From assembly GCF_002001085.1 (NCBI RefSeq), contig NZ_MUNU01000015.1:248001-312000 (forward strand): a DNA stretch of 64,000 bases. Reading direction: 5' to 3'. Shown here piece after piece: positions 35,809 through 44,185 of this stretch. Below the pieces are notes generated by a model. That model worked only from the letters and a program-made list of their open reading frames with translations, was not told the DNA's origin and searched no databases. Source of the DNA: Rhodanobacter sp. B05 (GTDB taxonomy: Bacteria > Pseudomonadota > Gammaproteobacteria > Xanthomonadales > Rhodanobacteraceae). How positions within the stretch are numbered: position 1 is the stretch's first letter; every line of letters starts with the position of its first letter. The translations under genes and the position numbers were made by a program.

Positions 35809-35868
35809 GGGGAGAGGCCCGCATTTGGACGAATGTTGAAGCATCGAATCTAGCCACGGAGCAGCGTC

Positions 35869-36672
35869 ATGTTCGAAGTCCTCATCAATATCGACGAAAT
35901 GCGCGATGACAATCCCGTGGTGCAAACGGGCCTGGCGCTGGCGAGCCGCCATGACGCCTACGCGACGGGGTTGAATATCGTCGAGGTATTCCCGGCGACC
36001 ATGGCCATGCCCGATGTCATGACCGTACTGGCGACGCAGGAGCATGAAGCCAGGCAATGCGATACCTGGTGGGCGAAGCAATGTTGCGAACACGGCGTCA
36101 ATGGTGCCTGGGAAGTGATTCGCGGCGTCTACGTGCCGGTATTGGCACGGCGTTCGTGCATGGCGGACATCACGGTAAGCCGGCTGCCGGATCATGAAGC
36201 CGGCTATCCTTCCGGCATGGACCATGTGACGCGGGTATTGCTCACGGCGGCTTCTCCGATGTTGCTGGTTCCGCGGGAATGGGATGGGAGCTTCCGGCAG
36301 GAGAGGATTCTTGTGGCGTGGAACAGCACGCAGGAGTCCATGCGTGCGTTACGCGCTGCCGTGCCGTTTCTGCGCAGGGCCAAAAGCGTGTGCCTTGTCG
36401 ATGGTGCCGGCGACGAATTGCCCGGCATCACTCCACCGCCCTTGCCGGTGCGCGACTGGCTCACGCGGCAGGGCATTACCTTGCACTCGGTGCAGCAGTT
36501 CCCGGCAATAGCCAATGCCGGTGAAGCGCTGCTTGTTCAGGCATTCGCCATGCATGCAGATCTGCTGGTGATGGGCGCGTGGGGTCACTCGCGAATAGGC
36601 GAGCTGATACTTGGCGGTACGACCCGACATGTGCTCAAGCACGCCCCGTTGCCGGTGCTGTTGGCCCACTGA
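35869..36672 (+). CDS. Two-domain universal stress protein
   Basis: This 267-residue protein has an N-terminal half with MFEVLINIDEMRDDNPVVQTGLALASRHDA and a C-terminal half with ERILVAWNSTQESMRALRAAVPFL and LLVMGAWGHSRIGELILGGTTR. The final Usp signature GAWGHSRIGELILGGTTRHV is nearly canonical. It stands alone behind its own FNR-like box and is followed by a decayed CBS-domain gene on the other strand. Confidence 0.9.
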   Translation: MFEVLINIDEMRDDNPVVQTGLALASRHDAYATGLNIVEVFPATMAMPDVMTVLATQEHEARQCDTWWAKQCCEHGVNGAWEVIRGVYVPVLARRSCMADITVSRLPDHEAGYPSGMDHVTRVLLTAASPMLLVPREWDGSFRQERILVAWNSTQESMRALRAAVPFLRRAKSVCLVDGAGDELPGITPPPLPVRDWLTRQGITLHSVQQFPAIANAGEALLVQAFAMHADLLVMGAWGHSRIGELILGGTTRHVLKHAPLPVLLAH

Positions 36673-36714
36673 GTCTGGTGATGCATATGGTCGACATCGC
36701 GTCATCTGCATGCA

Positions 36715-37129
36715 TGCCACATGGTGAACGGCAGCTCGGTCGAAAGTCCGCTCCCCGGTGAGTGCCTGGGAGGCGCGTTGCATCAGTTCGACCAGCGCGG
36801 CGATCACATCGTCCATGCACACGATGCCGATCAACTGGACTTTTTCATCCACGATCGGTACGCGCCGGCCGTGGCGGCCCAGCATCGTGTCGACGAGTTC
36901 ATCGAACTTCGCGTCCGCACGGCAGGTCGCCAATCGCAGCGATTGAATGTCGCGCAGGACCTTTTCTTTACCCGCGTCCTTCGCCGGAAACGGATGCTCA
37001 GGTCACGGTCGGTCACGAGACCGCCGGGAAGCATGCCGGTATTCGTGGATGGTGGACGACTCGTTCAACTGGATGACGGCGGAAGTCCCGATGTCGGCGG
37101 CGCGCATGGTGGTCACCAGGCTGGAATAC
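36715..37129 (-). pseudogene. Frameshifted CBS-domain pair protein
   Basis: Minus-strand translation gives CBS-like blocks in different frames. ATG 37129 opens with TTMRAADIGTSAVIQLNESS; another frame then carries LPGGLVTDRDLSIRF, and a third carries KFDELVDTMLGRHGRRVPIVDE followed by LIGIVCMDDVIAAL. Together these are the two halves of a small tandem-CBS protein, broken by at least two frameshifts. Such proteins sense adenine nucleotides and are common companions of usp genes. An FNR-like box lies just upstream. Confidence 0.8.
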
Positions 37130-37163
37130 GCCATCGGTCCCGGGTCGGCCCGGCAAGGGCGGC

Positions 37164-37177
37164 TTGATATGCATCAA
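37164..37177. promoter_or_regulatory. FNR-like box between the CBS pseudogene and the fnr-like gene
   Basis: TTGATATGCATCAA is a perfect FNR-type palindrome. It is 35 bases from the decayed CBS gene and 129 bases before the fnr-like start, so it may have served the first and could autoregulate the second. Confidence 0.78.
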
Positions 37178-37305
37178 GCGTCTGCCGAGACGGGTCCGCG
37201 TTGCAAATCGTTACAAACCGTTGCCGAGTCGAACTATTGCCGTTGCGGTCAGGGCCTAGAGTCATCACCGCAGTCAATCGTGACTGCATCTCGAGAGCAC
37301 CTGAC

Positions 37306-38043
37306 ATGACAGCGCTGGCGACTGGCATACGCACCACGCAGGCAAATAATCCTCAGGCTGCCATGATCCCGGCGACCTCCGCTATCGACCTTGGCATGGA
37401 TATCGAAGCGATCCGCGAACACGCTCTGGTGCGGCGCTGCAAGCATGCCCCCGGACAGGGTGTTTATCACGCCGGCCAGCCTTTCCATGCGATTTACCTG
37501 GTGCACGCTGGTTCCTACAAGATCTGCGAATTGGCGGAAGACGGACGCGAACAGGTCACTGGCTTTCGCATGCGTGGCGACCTGATCGGCATGGAATCCA
37601 TTGGCCAGAAAACCTATGGGAGCGATGTGATCGCTCTGGAAAGCAGCGAAGCCTGGGAACTGCCGTACCCGGCGGTGATGCGTGCCTGCCTCAGCGCGCC
37701 GGAGCTGCAATCGCACCTTACCGCGGCATTGGCCGCGGAAATCCGCAACGATCGTTCATGGATGCTGATGCTGGGCACGCTCGCCGCGGAGCGTCGCGTG
37801 GCGGCCTTCCTGCTTGACGTCGCCGCACGCTATGCGCGACTGGGCTACAGCGCGAAACACTTTATCCTGCGCATGAGCCGCATCGACATGGCCAGCTTCC
37901 TGGCACTCAAGCATGAGACCGTAAGCCGGGCACTGTCGCACCTCCACGATTTGAGCTACATCGCCGTGCAGCGTCGCGAAGTACGCGTGCTGGATGCCAA
38001 CGGGCTGCGTTCGATGGCGGGAGTAAGCACCGCGTTGAACTGA
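37306..38043 (+). CDS. Crp/Fnr-family transcriptional regulator lacking the FNR cysteine cluster
   Basis: This 245-residue protein has a cyclic-nucleotide-type sensor domain (about 35-155) with FNR-like YLVHAGSYKICELAEDGREQ, TGFRMRGDLIGMESIG and ESSEAWELP, a dimer helix (about 150-175) and a winged HTH (about 190-240). The recognition helix reads HETVSRAL (E204, S207, R208), the same contacts with which FNR reads TTGAT. The N-terminal CxxxC cluster for the 4Fe-4S centre is missing: the only cysteines are C45, C74 and C128. It is the natural candidate to bind the island's boxes, but it senses something other than a classic FNR cluster. Confidence 0.88.
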   Translation: MTALATGIRTTQANNPQAAMIPATSAIDLGMDIEAIREHALVRRCKHAPGQGVYHAGQPFHAIYLVHAGSYKICELAEDGREQVTGFRMRGDLIGMESIGQKTYGSDVIALESSEAWELPYPAVMRACLSAPELQSHLTAALAAEIRNDRSWMLMLGTLAAERRVAAFLLDVAARYARLGYSAKHFILRMSRIDMASFLALKHETVSRALSHLHDLSYIAVQRREVRVLDANGLRSMAGVSTALN

Positions 38044-38049
38044 GCGACG

Positions 38050-40083
38050 TCACGCGTCGCCGTCACGATCGAGCACGCGGCGGATGGCGGTGCCGAGTTG
38101 CTCGCGCCGATAAGGCTTGCGCAGCAATTCGAAGGCACCAAAGGTACGGATATCGATATCCATCGAGGCGTATTCGTAGCCGGAGGTGAAGAGCACAGGA
38201 AGATGCGGATGCCGCTCGCGTGCTTTCGCTGCCAGTTCGAAACCAGTCATTTCGCCGCCAAGCACGATATCCGTAAAGAGCAGATCGATTTCCGGCTGTT
38301 TCGCCAACTGCTCCAGCGCTGCAACGGCATCGCCGGCCTCGCAGGGGATATAACCAAGCGTGCGCAGGAAAGTGATGGCAACACGCCTCACCTCGGGTTC
38401 GTCTTCCACGACCAGCACGGTTTCGCGACCATGGCGCGAAGGGGCGGGCGTCGGCTCTTCCGTAGGCCTTGACGCTGCGGCCGGCAGGAAAAGCTCGACA
38501 CGGGTGCCATGGCCCTCCTGACTTTCGATATGGAAATGGCCGCCGGATTGTTTCACGAAGCCATACACCATGCTGAGACCGAGGCCACTGCCCTTGCCGA
38601 CTTCCTTCGTAGTGAAAAAGGGTTCCAGCACGTGCTCCAGAATTTTCGGCGCGATACCTTCACCGTTATCCGATACGCTGAAGACCACATACGAGCCGGC
38701 CGCAAGCCGGATGTCTTCCTCGGACCTGGCGACGGTGAAGGAGCGTGCCGCGATCGCAAGACGACCGCCGCGCGGCATCGCATCGCGCGCATTGAGCGCC
38801 AGATTGATCAAGGCCGCTTCCAGCTCTCCCTCGTCGGCGTATACGGCAGGTACGTCGTTGTTGCACTCGGCCGTCACGGTGATGCGTTCGCCCAGCGTCC
38901 GACCCAGCATCCCGCTCAGATCGGCCAGCAGCTGCACGGTGCGCACGGCACGCGGCAGCAAATGCTGGCGGCGTGAGAAGGTAAGCAGCTTGCGGGTAAG
39001 TGCCGCGCCACGTTCAACCGCACGCGACGCGCTGGCGAGGGTTTCCCGTGTCGACGGATCGTCCGGCGCATCGATTTCCAGCAACTGCAGATTGCCGGAA
39101 ATCACCGTCAGCAGGTTGTTGAAATCGTGCGCTATGCCGCCGGTCAGTTGACCGAGTGCATCCAGGCGCCGCGAATGCGCCAGTTGCTCTTCGCTGCGTC
39201 CGCGCTGAATGGACCCGGCCAGAATGTTGGCCACCGATTGCAGGAAGTTCAGTCGATCCCGGTCGAAATAGCCCTTCTGGTGCGCAAGGGCCAACAGCAA
39301 CCCCATCAGTCCATGCCGGTCACGCAATGGCACGAGGGCGGCGTCCTGATAATCCTGGCTCAGGAACGGGCATATCCCGCGAAGGCTCTCGATGCTGCTG
39401 CCTTGCATCGGTGGCTGCTCATCGACCTCCAGCGTCTGGTTGCGTGTTATGTCCAGCAAGGCGGAGTTGCCCGACAAGCTTTCCAGTACGGCTTGCGGCA
39501 GACCCGTCGACGCGATGGCCCGCAAGCCGGGATGGTATGGGTGATTGAGGATGATCGCCGTCGCAGGAATGTCGAGGGTGGTTGCCACCAGACCGGGAAT
39601 CTCGTCGATGGCTTTTTCGTGATATGTGGCCTCGAGCAGACGCCGGCCCATCTGGGCCATGGCAACATCGAAGCGGGCGCGGTCCTGAGCCTGGCGTGCA
39701 CGCTGCGTTTCGGAAATGTCGCGGATCGCCGCCGCATACAGCGTTCCCTGCGCAGCGACGATCGGACTCAGCCCGATTTCCACCGGAAACGATTGGCCAC
39801 CGGCGCGTACGCCGGTCAATTCGTAGCCGGCGCCCATCGCACGCTCACGCGGGTGGGCCGTGTAATGGGCGCGATGAGCGATATGGGCCTGCTGCAGAGC
39901 AACCGGCAGCAGCGCCTCCACCTGCAAGCCGACGAGCGTACCCGCTGCGTAGCCGAACAGGCGCTCCGCATGCGCATTGGTCAGCACGATGACACCCTGC
40001 CGATCGACCACGATCATTGCATCCGGCGCCGCCTCGAATAACGCGCGGAACAGCTGAGCATCGGGGGCTTGTGTGCTGAACAT
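38050..40083 (-). CDS. PAS-GAF hybrid sensor histidine kinase with C-terminal receiver
   Basis: Of 677 residues, PAS occupies about 10-130 (LFEAAPDAMIVVDRQG), GAF about 150-295, HisKA about 305-370 with the phospho-His in GGIAHDFNNLL (H319), HATPase about 410-530 (NLALNARDAMP, DNGEGIAP, GSGLGLSMVYG) and a receiver about 550-675 (LVVEDEPEVRR, TDIVLGGEMTG). No membrane segments are seen, so it senses in the cytoplasm, possibly through a cofactor in PAS or GAF. ATG 40083 is chosen; longer readings overlap the response-regulator gene. It lies eight bases after the regulator. Confidence 0.93.
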   Translation of the reverse strand: MFSTQAPDAQLFRALFEAAPDAMIVVDRQGVIVLTNAHAERLFGYAAGTLVGLQVEALLPVALQQAHIAHRAHYTAHPRERAMGAGYELTGVRAGGQSFPVEIGLSPIVAAQGTLYAAAIRDISETQRARQAQDRARFDVAMAQMGRRLLEATYHEKAIDEIPGLVATTLDIPATAIILNHPYHPGLRAIASTGLPQAVLESLSGNSALLDITRNQTLEVDEQPPMQGSSIESLRGICPFLSQDYQDAALVPLRDRHGLMGLLLALAHQKGYFDRDRLNFLQSVANILAGSIQRGRSEEQLAHSRRLDALGQLTGGIAHDFNNLLTVISGNLQLLEIDAPDDPSTRETLASASRAVERGAALTRKLLTFSRRQHLLPRAVRTVQLLADLSGMLGRTLGERITVTAECNNDVPAVYADEGELEAALINLALNARDAMPRGGRLAIAARSFTVARSEEDIRLAAGSYVVFSVSDNGEGIAPKILEHVLEPFFTTKEVGKGSGLGLSMVYGFVKQSGGHFHIESQEGHGTRVELFLPAAASRPTEEPTPAPSRHGRETVLVVEDEPEVRRVAITFLRTLGYIPCEAGDAVAALEQLAKQPEIDLLFTDIVLGGEMTGFELAAKARERHPHLPVLFTSGYEYASMDIDIRTFGAFELLRKPYRREQLGTAIRRVLDRDGDA

Positions 40084-40091
40084 GTCGCTGT

Positions 40092-40844
40092 CTATATCCG
40101 CCGGACCGTGGGCGAGAACAGATAGCCGGTGCCACGAATCGACTTGATCCGTTGCGGATGAGCGGGATCGGGCTCGATCTTGCGGCGCAGGCGCCCGATC
40201 TGCACGTCGATCGAGCGATCGAACGGCCCCGCATCGCGGCCATGGATATGCGTCATCAGCTGGTCGCGCGTAAGCACCTGATTGGCGTGTTCGACGAACA
40301 CCCGCAGCAAGGCGAATTCGCCGCTGGTCAGCGGAATCGGCTCGCCTTGCGGCCCGGACAAGGTGTGCGCCTGGGGATCGAGCACGCAACCGTCGAACGA
40401 CAGGCATCGGGGGGCATCCGCTTTGCGGTCGGCCCTGGCTGGCGGCGCGGTGCGACGCAAGACACTGCGCACGCGGGCCAGCAACTCGCGCAGATCGAAC
40501 GGCTTGGTGACGTAGTCGTCCGCACCCAGTTCCAGCCCCACGACCCGATCCACCGACTCGCCGCGCCCGCTCACGATGATCACCGGACCATGCCAGTGCT
40601 CGCGCAGGTTGCGGGTCAGGCTGAAGCCGTCTTCGCCGGGCAGGCCGATGTCCATCATCACGATGTCGACCGGTTCGTTGTCAAGAACCTGGCGCATGCG
40701 GATGCCGTCGCCGGCGGTGCTGACGCGAAAGCCCTGGCTGCCGAAGTAGCGGCTGAGGATCTGGGTGATCTCGCCATCGTCATCCACCACCAGCAGATGT
40801 GCCGGCGCCGTTGTTGGTGACGCTGGAGGGGGCGAGACAGCCAT
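40092..40844 (-). CDS. OmpR-family response regulator
   Basis: This 250-residue protein has a receiver domain (about 16-128: LLVVDDDGEITQILSRYF, MMDIGLPGEDGFSL with the phospho-Asp, KPFDLRELLARV) and a winged-helix DNA-binding domain (about 150-247: LTSGEFALLRVFVEHANQVL and RSIDVQIGRLRRKIEPDP, IRGTGYLF). It is co-transcribed with the hybrid kinase. The kinase's own receiver without an Hpt domain suggests feedback rather than a full phosphorelay. Its targets are unknown; the divergent pta-ackA promoter is near. Confidence 0.94.
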   Translation of the reverse strand: MAVSPPPASPTTAPAHLLVVDDDGEITQILSRYFGSQGFRVSTAGDGIRMRQVLDNEPVDIVMMDIGLPGEDGFSLTRNLREHWHGPVIIVSGRGESVDRVVGLELGADDYVTKPFDLRELLARVRSVLRRTAPPARADRKADAPRCLSFDGCVLDPQAHTLSGPQGEPIPLTSGEFALLRVFVEHANQVLTRDQLMTHIHGRDAGPFDRSIDVQIGRLRRKIEPDPAHPQRIKSIRGTGYLFSPTVRRI

Positions 40845-40965
40845 CTGAACTTCCGATCTGCGGCGGTGCCCAGTCGAAGAGGGCGGTCCAGCCGGAGCAT
40901 ACGCCAGCGCGTGTCGGCTTTCAGCAAACCGCCGGAACGGCAGGCGACATCGAATGCATGTTCAG

Positions 40966-41006
40966 TTGATTTCGCTCAAACCGAGGCAAGGGAGGCGGCC
41001 TAAAGT
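40966..41006 (+). promoter_or_regulatory. FNR-like box and -10 element of the pta-ackA promoter
   Basis: TTGATTTCGCTCAA (40966-40979) matches nine of ten positions. TAAAGT at 41001-41006 is a good -10, giving a start near 41013 and a box centred near -41, the class II FNR geometry. It lies about 100 bases before the MaoC-phosphotransacetylase start. Confidence 0.78.
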
Positions 41007-41080
41007 CTGCCTCATGGGATAACGTCGCTATCCAATCGGCATCAATGCCGCGGCCAGCACATGCACCGAAGGCCCTCTCC

Positions 41081-42511
41081 ATGAACTCCGCATCCACTGT
41101 GGCCACACCGGCCTGTATCGAGAACCGTACTTTCGATGAAATCGAGGTGGGCGACAGCGCGCGCACAACGCGCACGCTGTCGCAGCGGGATATCGAGCTG
41201 TTCGCGGCGATGTCCGGCGACATGAATCCGCTGGAGATGGACCCGGACTATGCGCGCAATACCCTGTTTCATCATGTAGTGGCGCACGGCATGTGGGGCG
41301 GTTCGCTGATATCTGCCGTGCTCGGCATGCAGTTGCCGGGTCCGGGCACCATCTATCTTTCGCAGGATCTGCATTTCCAGGCGCCGATAAACGTGGGCGA
41401 TACCATCGATGTGATCGTGACGGTCGCCGCCAAGGACTCGTTGCAGCATCGCGTCACGTTCCATTGCTGCGTGCGCAACCAGTACGGTGTGGACGTGATC
41501 CTGGGTACCGCCGAGGTGCAGTCGCCAACCGAAAAGGTTTGTTGCTCGCGGGCCGACTTGCCCGATGTACAGATCGCCGACCATCGGCGCTTCCGGCAAC
41601 TGCTGGCGCAGGTAAAGGGGCGCCCGGCCATGCCCACGGCGGTTGTTCATCCCTGCGACGACAACGCGATCGTCGCCGCCATCGAGGCGGCCAATGCCGG
41701 CCTGATCGAACCCATTCTGGTCGGTCCCGCCGCCAGGATGATGGCGGTGGCGAAACATGCCGGTGTCGATATCACGCCATACCGTCTGGTCGACACGCCA
41801 CACAGCCACGCGGCGGCGGCACAGGGGGTTGCTCTGGTGAAGAGCGGGGAAGCGAAGCTGCTCATGAAAGGCTCGCTGCATACCGACGAGTTTATGCACG
41901 CTGTCGTTGCCGAAAACGGGTTGCGCACCGGGCGTCGCCTGAGCCATGTCTATCTGATGGACGTCCCCAGTCATACCCGCCTGCTGCTGGTCACGGATGC
42001 CGCCATCAACATCGCGCCGACCCTGGACGAAAAACGCGACATCATCCAGAACGCCATCGACCTGGCGCATATGCTGGGGGTCGCCGTGCCCAAGGTGGCG
42101 GTGCTGTCGGCGGTGGAAACGGTGAACCCCGCGATGCCCTCCACGATCGACGCGGCCGCGCTCTGCAAGATGGCCGAGCGCGGGCAGATCACCGGTGGCG
42201 TCGTCGATGGCCCGCTCGCCTTCGACAATGCAGTCAGCACGCTGGCCGCACGCGAGAAGGGCATCAACTCCGAGGTTGCCGGCATGGCCGACATCCTGGT
42301 CGTGCCGGACCTGGAATCCGGCAACATGCTGGCGAAACAGCTGACCTTTCTGGCCGGTGCCGATGCGGCCGGCGTGGTGATGGGGGCGCAGGTGCCGATC
42401 ATCCTGACCAGTCGGGCCGATGCGCCGCGTGCACGCATCGCTTCCTGTGCCGTGGCGGTGCTGCTTGCGCAGGCGGCCAGGAACAGTGTCGTGACCGCCG
42501 TGGATGGCTGA
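41081..42511 (+). CDS. MaoC-like domain fused to phosphate acetyltransferase
   Basis: This 476-residue protein has an N-terminal MaoC hot-dog domain (about 15-150: FDEIEVGDSARTTRTLSQRD, HHVVAHGMWGGSLIS) and a C-terminal phosphate acetyl/butyryltransferase domain (about 185-470: DNAIVAAIEAANAGLIEPIL, LPGADAAGVVMG-like end). The PTA part interconverts acetyl-CoA and acetyl-phosphate. In the MaoC part the hydratase His of the usual NPLHxD motif is Glu (NPLEMD, E52), while D47 is kept, so hydratase activity is doubtful. ackA follows after three bases. Confidence 0.9.
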   Translation: MNSASTVATPACIENRTFDEIEVGDSARTTRTLSQRDIELFAAMSGDMNPLEMDPDYARNTLFHHVVAHGMWGGSLISAVLGMQLPGPGTIYLSQDLHFQAPINVGDTIDVIVTVAAKDSLQHRVTFHCCVRNQYGVDVILGTAEVQSPTEKVCCSRADLPDVQIADHRRFRQLLAQVKGRPAMPTAVVHPCDDNAIVAAIEAANAGLIEPILVGPAARMMAVAKHAGVDITPYRLVDTPHSHAAAAQGVALVKSGEAKLLMKGSLHTDEFMHAVVAENGLRTGRRLSHVYLMDVPSHTRLLLVTDAAINIAPTLDEKRDIIQNAIDLAHMLGVAVPKVAVLSAVETVNPAMPSTIDAAALCKMAERGQITGGVVDGPLAFDNAVSTLAAREKGINSEVAGMADILVVPDLESGNMLAKQLTFLAGADAAGVVMGAQVPIILTSRADAPRARIASCAVAVLLAQAARNSVVTAVDG

Positions 42512-42514
42512 GCG

Positions 42515-43705
42515 ATGCCCAAGGCCATCCTGACCCTCAATGCCGGTTCGTCGAGCATCAAGTTCGCGCTGTACGAATGCGTCCCAGGCAGGCAGCGCCT
42601 GGTTTCACATGGCGTCATCGAAGGTATCGGCACGGCGCCGAGGTTCACCGTGCGCGCACCGGATGGCACGGTGCTGGAGGACTATCGCTGGGCGGCGGGA
42701 ATTCAGCTTGGTCACGAAGACCTGCTCAAGCCGTTGCTGACCTGGGTGACCTCCCATCTCGGGCAGGAGAGCCTCGTTGCGGTGGGACATCGCATCGTGC
42801 ATGGAGGAAGCGACTTCCATCGGCCGACACGCATCGACGATGCCGTCCTGGCTGCACTGGAAAAGCTCGTGCCGCTGGCGCCCCTGCATCAGCCGCACAA
42901 CATTGCCGCGGTCAAGGCGATCAGTAGCCTGCGCCCAGACCTGTTGCAGGTTGCCTGCTTCGATACTGCCTTTCACCACGATATGCCGCCGGTGGCGACA
43001 CGCCTGGCGCTACCGCAGACCTACACGGAGGAGGGCGTACGCCGTTACGGCTTCCACGGCCTTTCCTATGAATACCTCATCGCACGGCTGCGCGAACTGT
43101 CGCCTGATCTGGCGGGCGGCCGTGTCGTTGCCGCGCATCTGGGCAATGGCGCGAGCCTGTGCGCGATGCGCAACGGCCGCAGCATCGATACCACCATGGG
43201 TTTCACTGCGCTCGATGGGCTGGTGATGGGAACGCGCTGCGGCAGCATCGATCCGGGAGCGCTGCTCTATCTGCAGCAGGTGCATGACCTGCGTGCCGTC
43301 GACGTCGAGTACATGCTTTATCACGAGAGTGGCCTGCTGGGTGTTTCCGGCATCAGCAGCGACATGCGCATCCTGCAGGTCAGCGAGGACCCGCGTGCCA
43401 GGGAGGCGATCGAGCTGTTCGTGTATCGCCTCGTCAAGGAACTCGGAGCGCTGACATCGGCCCTGGGTGGACTGGACGCGCTGATTTTTTCCGCCGGCAT
43501 CGGCGAGCATGCGGCCAGTGTCCGTGCGGCGGTCTGCGAACGACTGGCCTGGCTCGGTATCGAATGTGATCCAGCGGCCAATGCCCGGCACGATACCCTG
43601 ATCAGCACCTCACGCAGCCGCGTGCGCGTCTTCATCATCGCCACGGACGAAGAGGCCATGATTGCCGCGCACACGGCTCATGCATTGGCGGTTTCTCGGG
43701 AGTAA
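42515..43705 (+). CDS. ackA: Acetate kinase
   Basis: This 396-residue ASKHA-fold kinase makes ATP and acetate from acetyl-phosphate. It shows ILTLNAGSSSIKFALYE, VGHRIVHGGSDFHRPT, CFDTAFHHDMPPVA, YGFHGLSYEYL, AHLGNGASLCAM and DALIFSAGIGEHAASVRAAV, all standard. It is tightly coupled to the phosphotransacetylase gene and, with phosphoketolase at 46-48 kb, completes a route from pentose phosphates to acetate. Confidence 0.95.
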   Translation: MPKAILTLNAGSSSIKFALYECVPGRQRLVSHGVIEGIGTAPRFTVRAPDGTVLEDYRWAAGIQLGHEDLLKPLLTWVTSHLGQESLVAVGHRIVHGGSDFHRPTRIDDAVLAALEKLVPLAPLHQPHNIAAVKAISSLRPDLLQVACFDTAFHHDMPPVATRLALPQTYTEEGVRRYGFHGLSYEYLIARLRELSPDLAGGRVVAAHLGNGASLCAMRNGRSIDTTMGFTALDGLVMGTRCGSIDPGALLYLQQVHDLRAVDVEYMLYHESGLLGVSGISSDMRILQVSEDPRAREAIELFVYRLVKELGALTSALGGLDALIFSAGIGEHAASVRAAVCERLAWLGIECDPAANARHDTLISTSRSRVRVFIIATDEEAMIAAHTAHALAVSRE

Positions 43706-43929
43706 TGCGTGATGCGCCTGGCGCAGGCGGATTCGCCGGCCATATCGTCGCACGCACGGATTACTGCATGCCGCTGCCCAACGATACCGATCCCGTCGCC
43801 GTCGCCCCGTTGTTGTGCGCCGGTCTGATCGGCTGGCGTTGCCTGCTGAAGACAGGGTGGGCGAAATGTATCGGTCCCTACGGTTTTGGCGCGGAAGCGC
43901 ACATCATCACCCAGGTCGCCTGTCGAAGG
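43705..43929 (+). pseudogene. Internal fragment of a zinc-type alcohol dehydrogenase
   Basis: In frame from 43705 the sequence reads GGFAGHIVARTDYCMPLPND, VAPLLCAGLIGWRCLLKTG and IGPYGFGAEAHIITQVA. These are the middle of an MDR alcohol dehydrogenase, ending just after the nucleotide-binding loop. Both the Zn-binding N-terminus and the C-terminus are missing. It abuts the ackA stop (TAATG) and runs into a usp stub on the other strand. Reading-through gives a 151-residue ORF that I do not believe is a protein. Confidence 0.8.
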
Positions 43930-44008
43930 TGGCGGCGAGACGTGCCGCGTACTCCAGGCCAGGTGACCAGGATTCGAAATCATCGGCGTAGGCCAGGATG
44001 TCTCTCAC
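43907..44008 (-). pseudogene. N-terminal stub of a universal stress protein
   Basis: From GTG 44008 the minus strand reads RDILAYADDFESWSPGLEYA and ARLAATFD, the start of a Usp domain, and then stops after 33 codons at the junction with the alcohol dehydrogenase fragment. The rest of the gene is gone. The GTG overlaps the stop of the small gene upstream (GTGA), so it was once the second gene of an operon. Confidence 0.78.
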
Positions 44009-44157
44009 GTCATCTCTCCTCGCTGGATGTGAATAGTCCGGTTGGCTGGCAGCTCCCTGCCCTCGATGTCGACCAATCGGAAAGCGTGCCGCTTCGGCTT
44101 GGACAGCATCGCGGCGTCTGCTTCACGATGAAGCGTTTCCAGCTCGTCGTCGCTCAT
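44005..44157 (-). CDS. Small hypothetical protein upstream of the usp stub
   Basis: This 50-residue acidic-then-basic reading begins MSDDELETLHREADAAMLSK and ends IQRGEMT, with its TGA overlapping the GTG of the truncated usp. Codon use looks like the neighbours, but the ribosome-binding site is weak and I recognise no family. It may be a relict of the same broken operon. With the two fragments above, it accounts for the otherwise gene-free stretch 43706-44185. Confidence 0.45.
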   Translation of the reverse strand: MSDDELETLHREADAAMLSKPKRHAFRLVDIEGRELPANRTIHIQRGEMT

Positions 44158-44185
44158 TGAACTGTGCTAAACGGCGGTCAATCAC

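Noticed and set aside
43705-44160. A 151-residue protein reading after ackA
   Set aside because: Only the first 75 residues match an alcohol dehydrogenase; the rest is antisense to a usp stub and a small gene, so it is annotated as a fragment.
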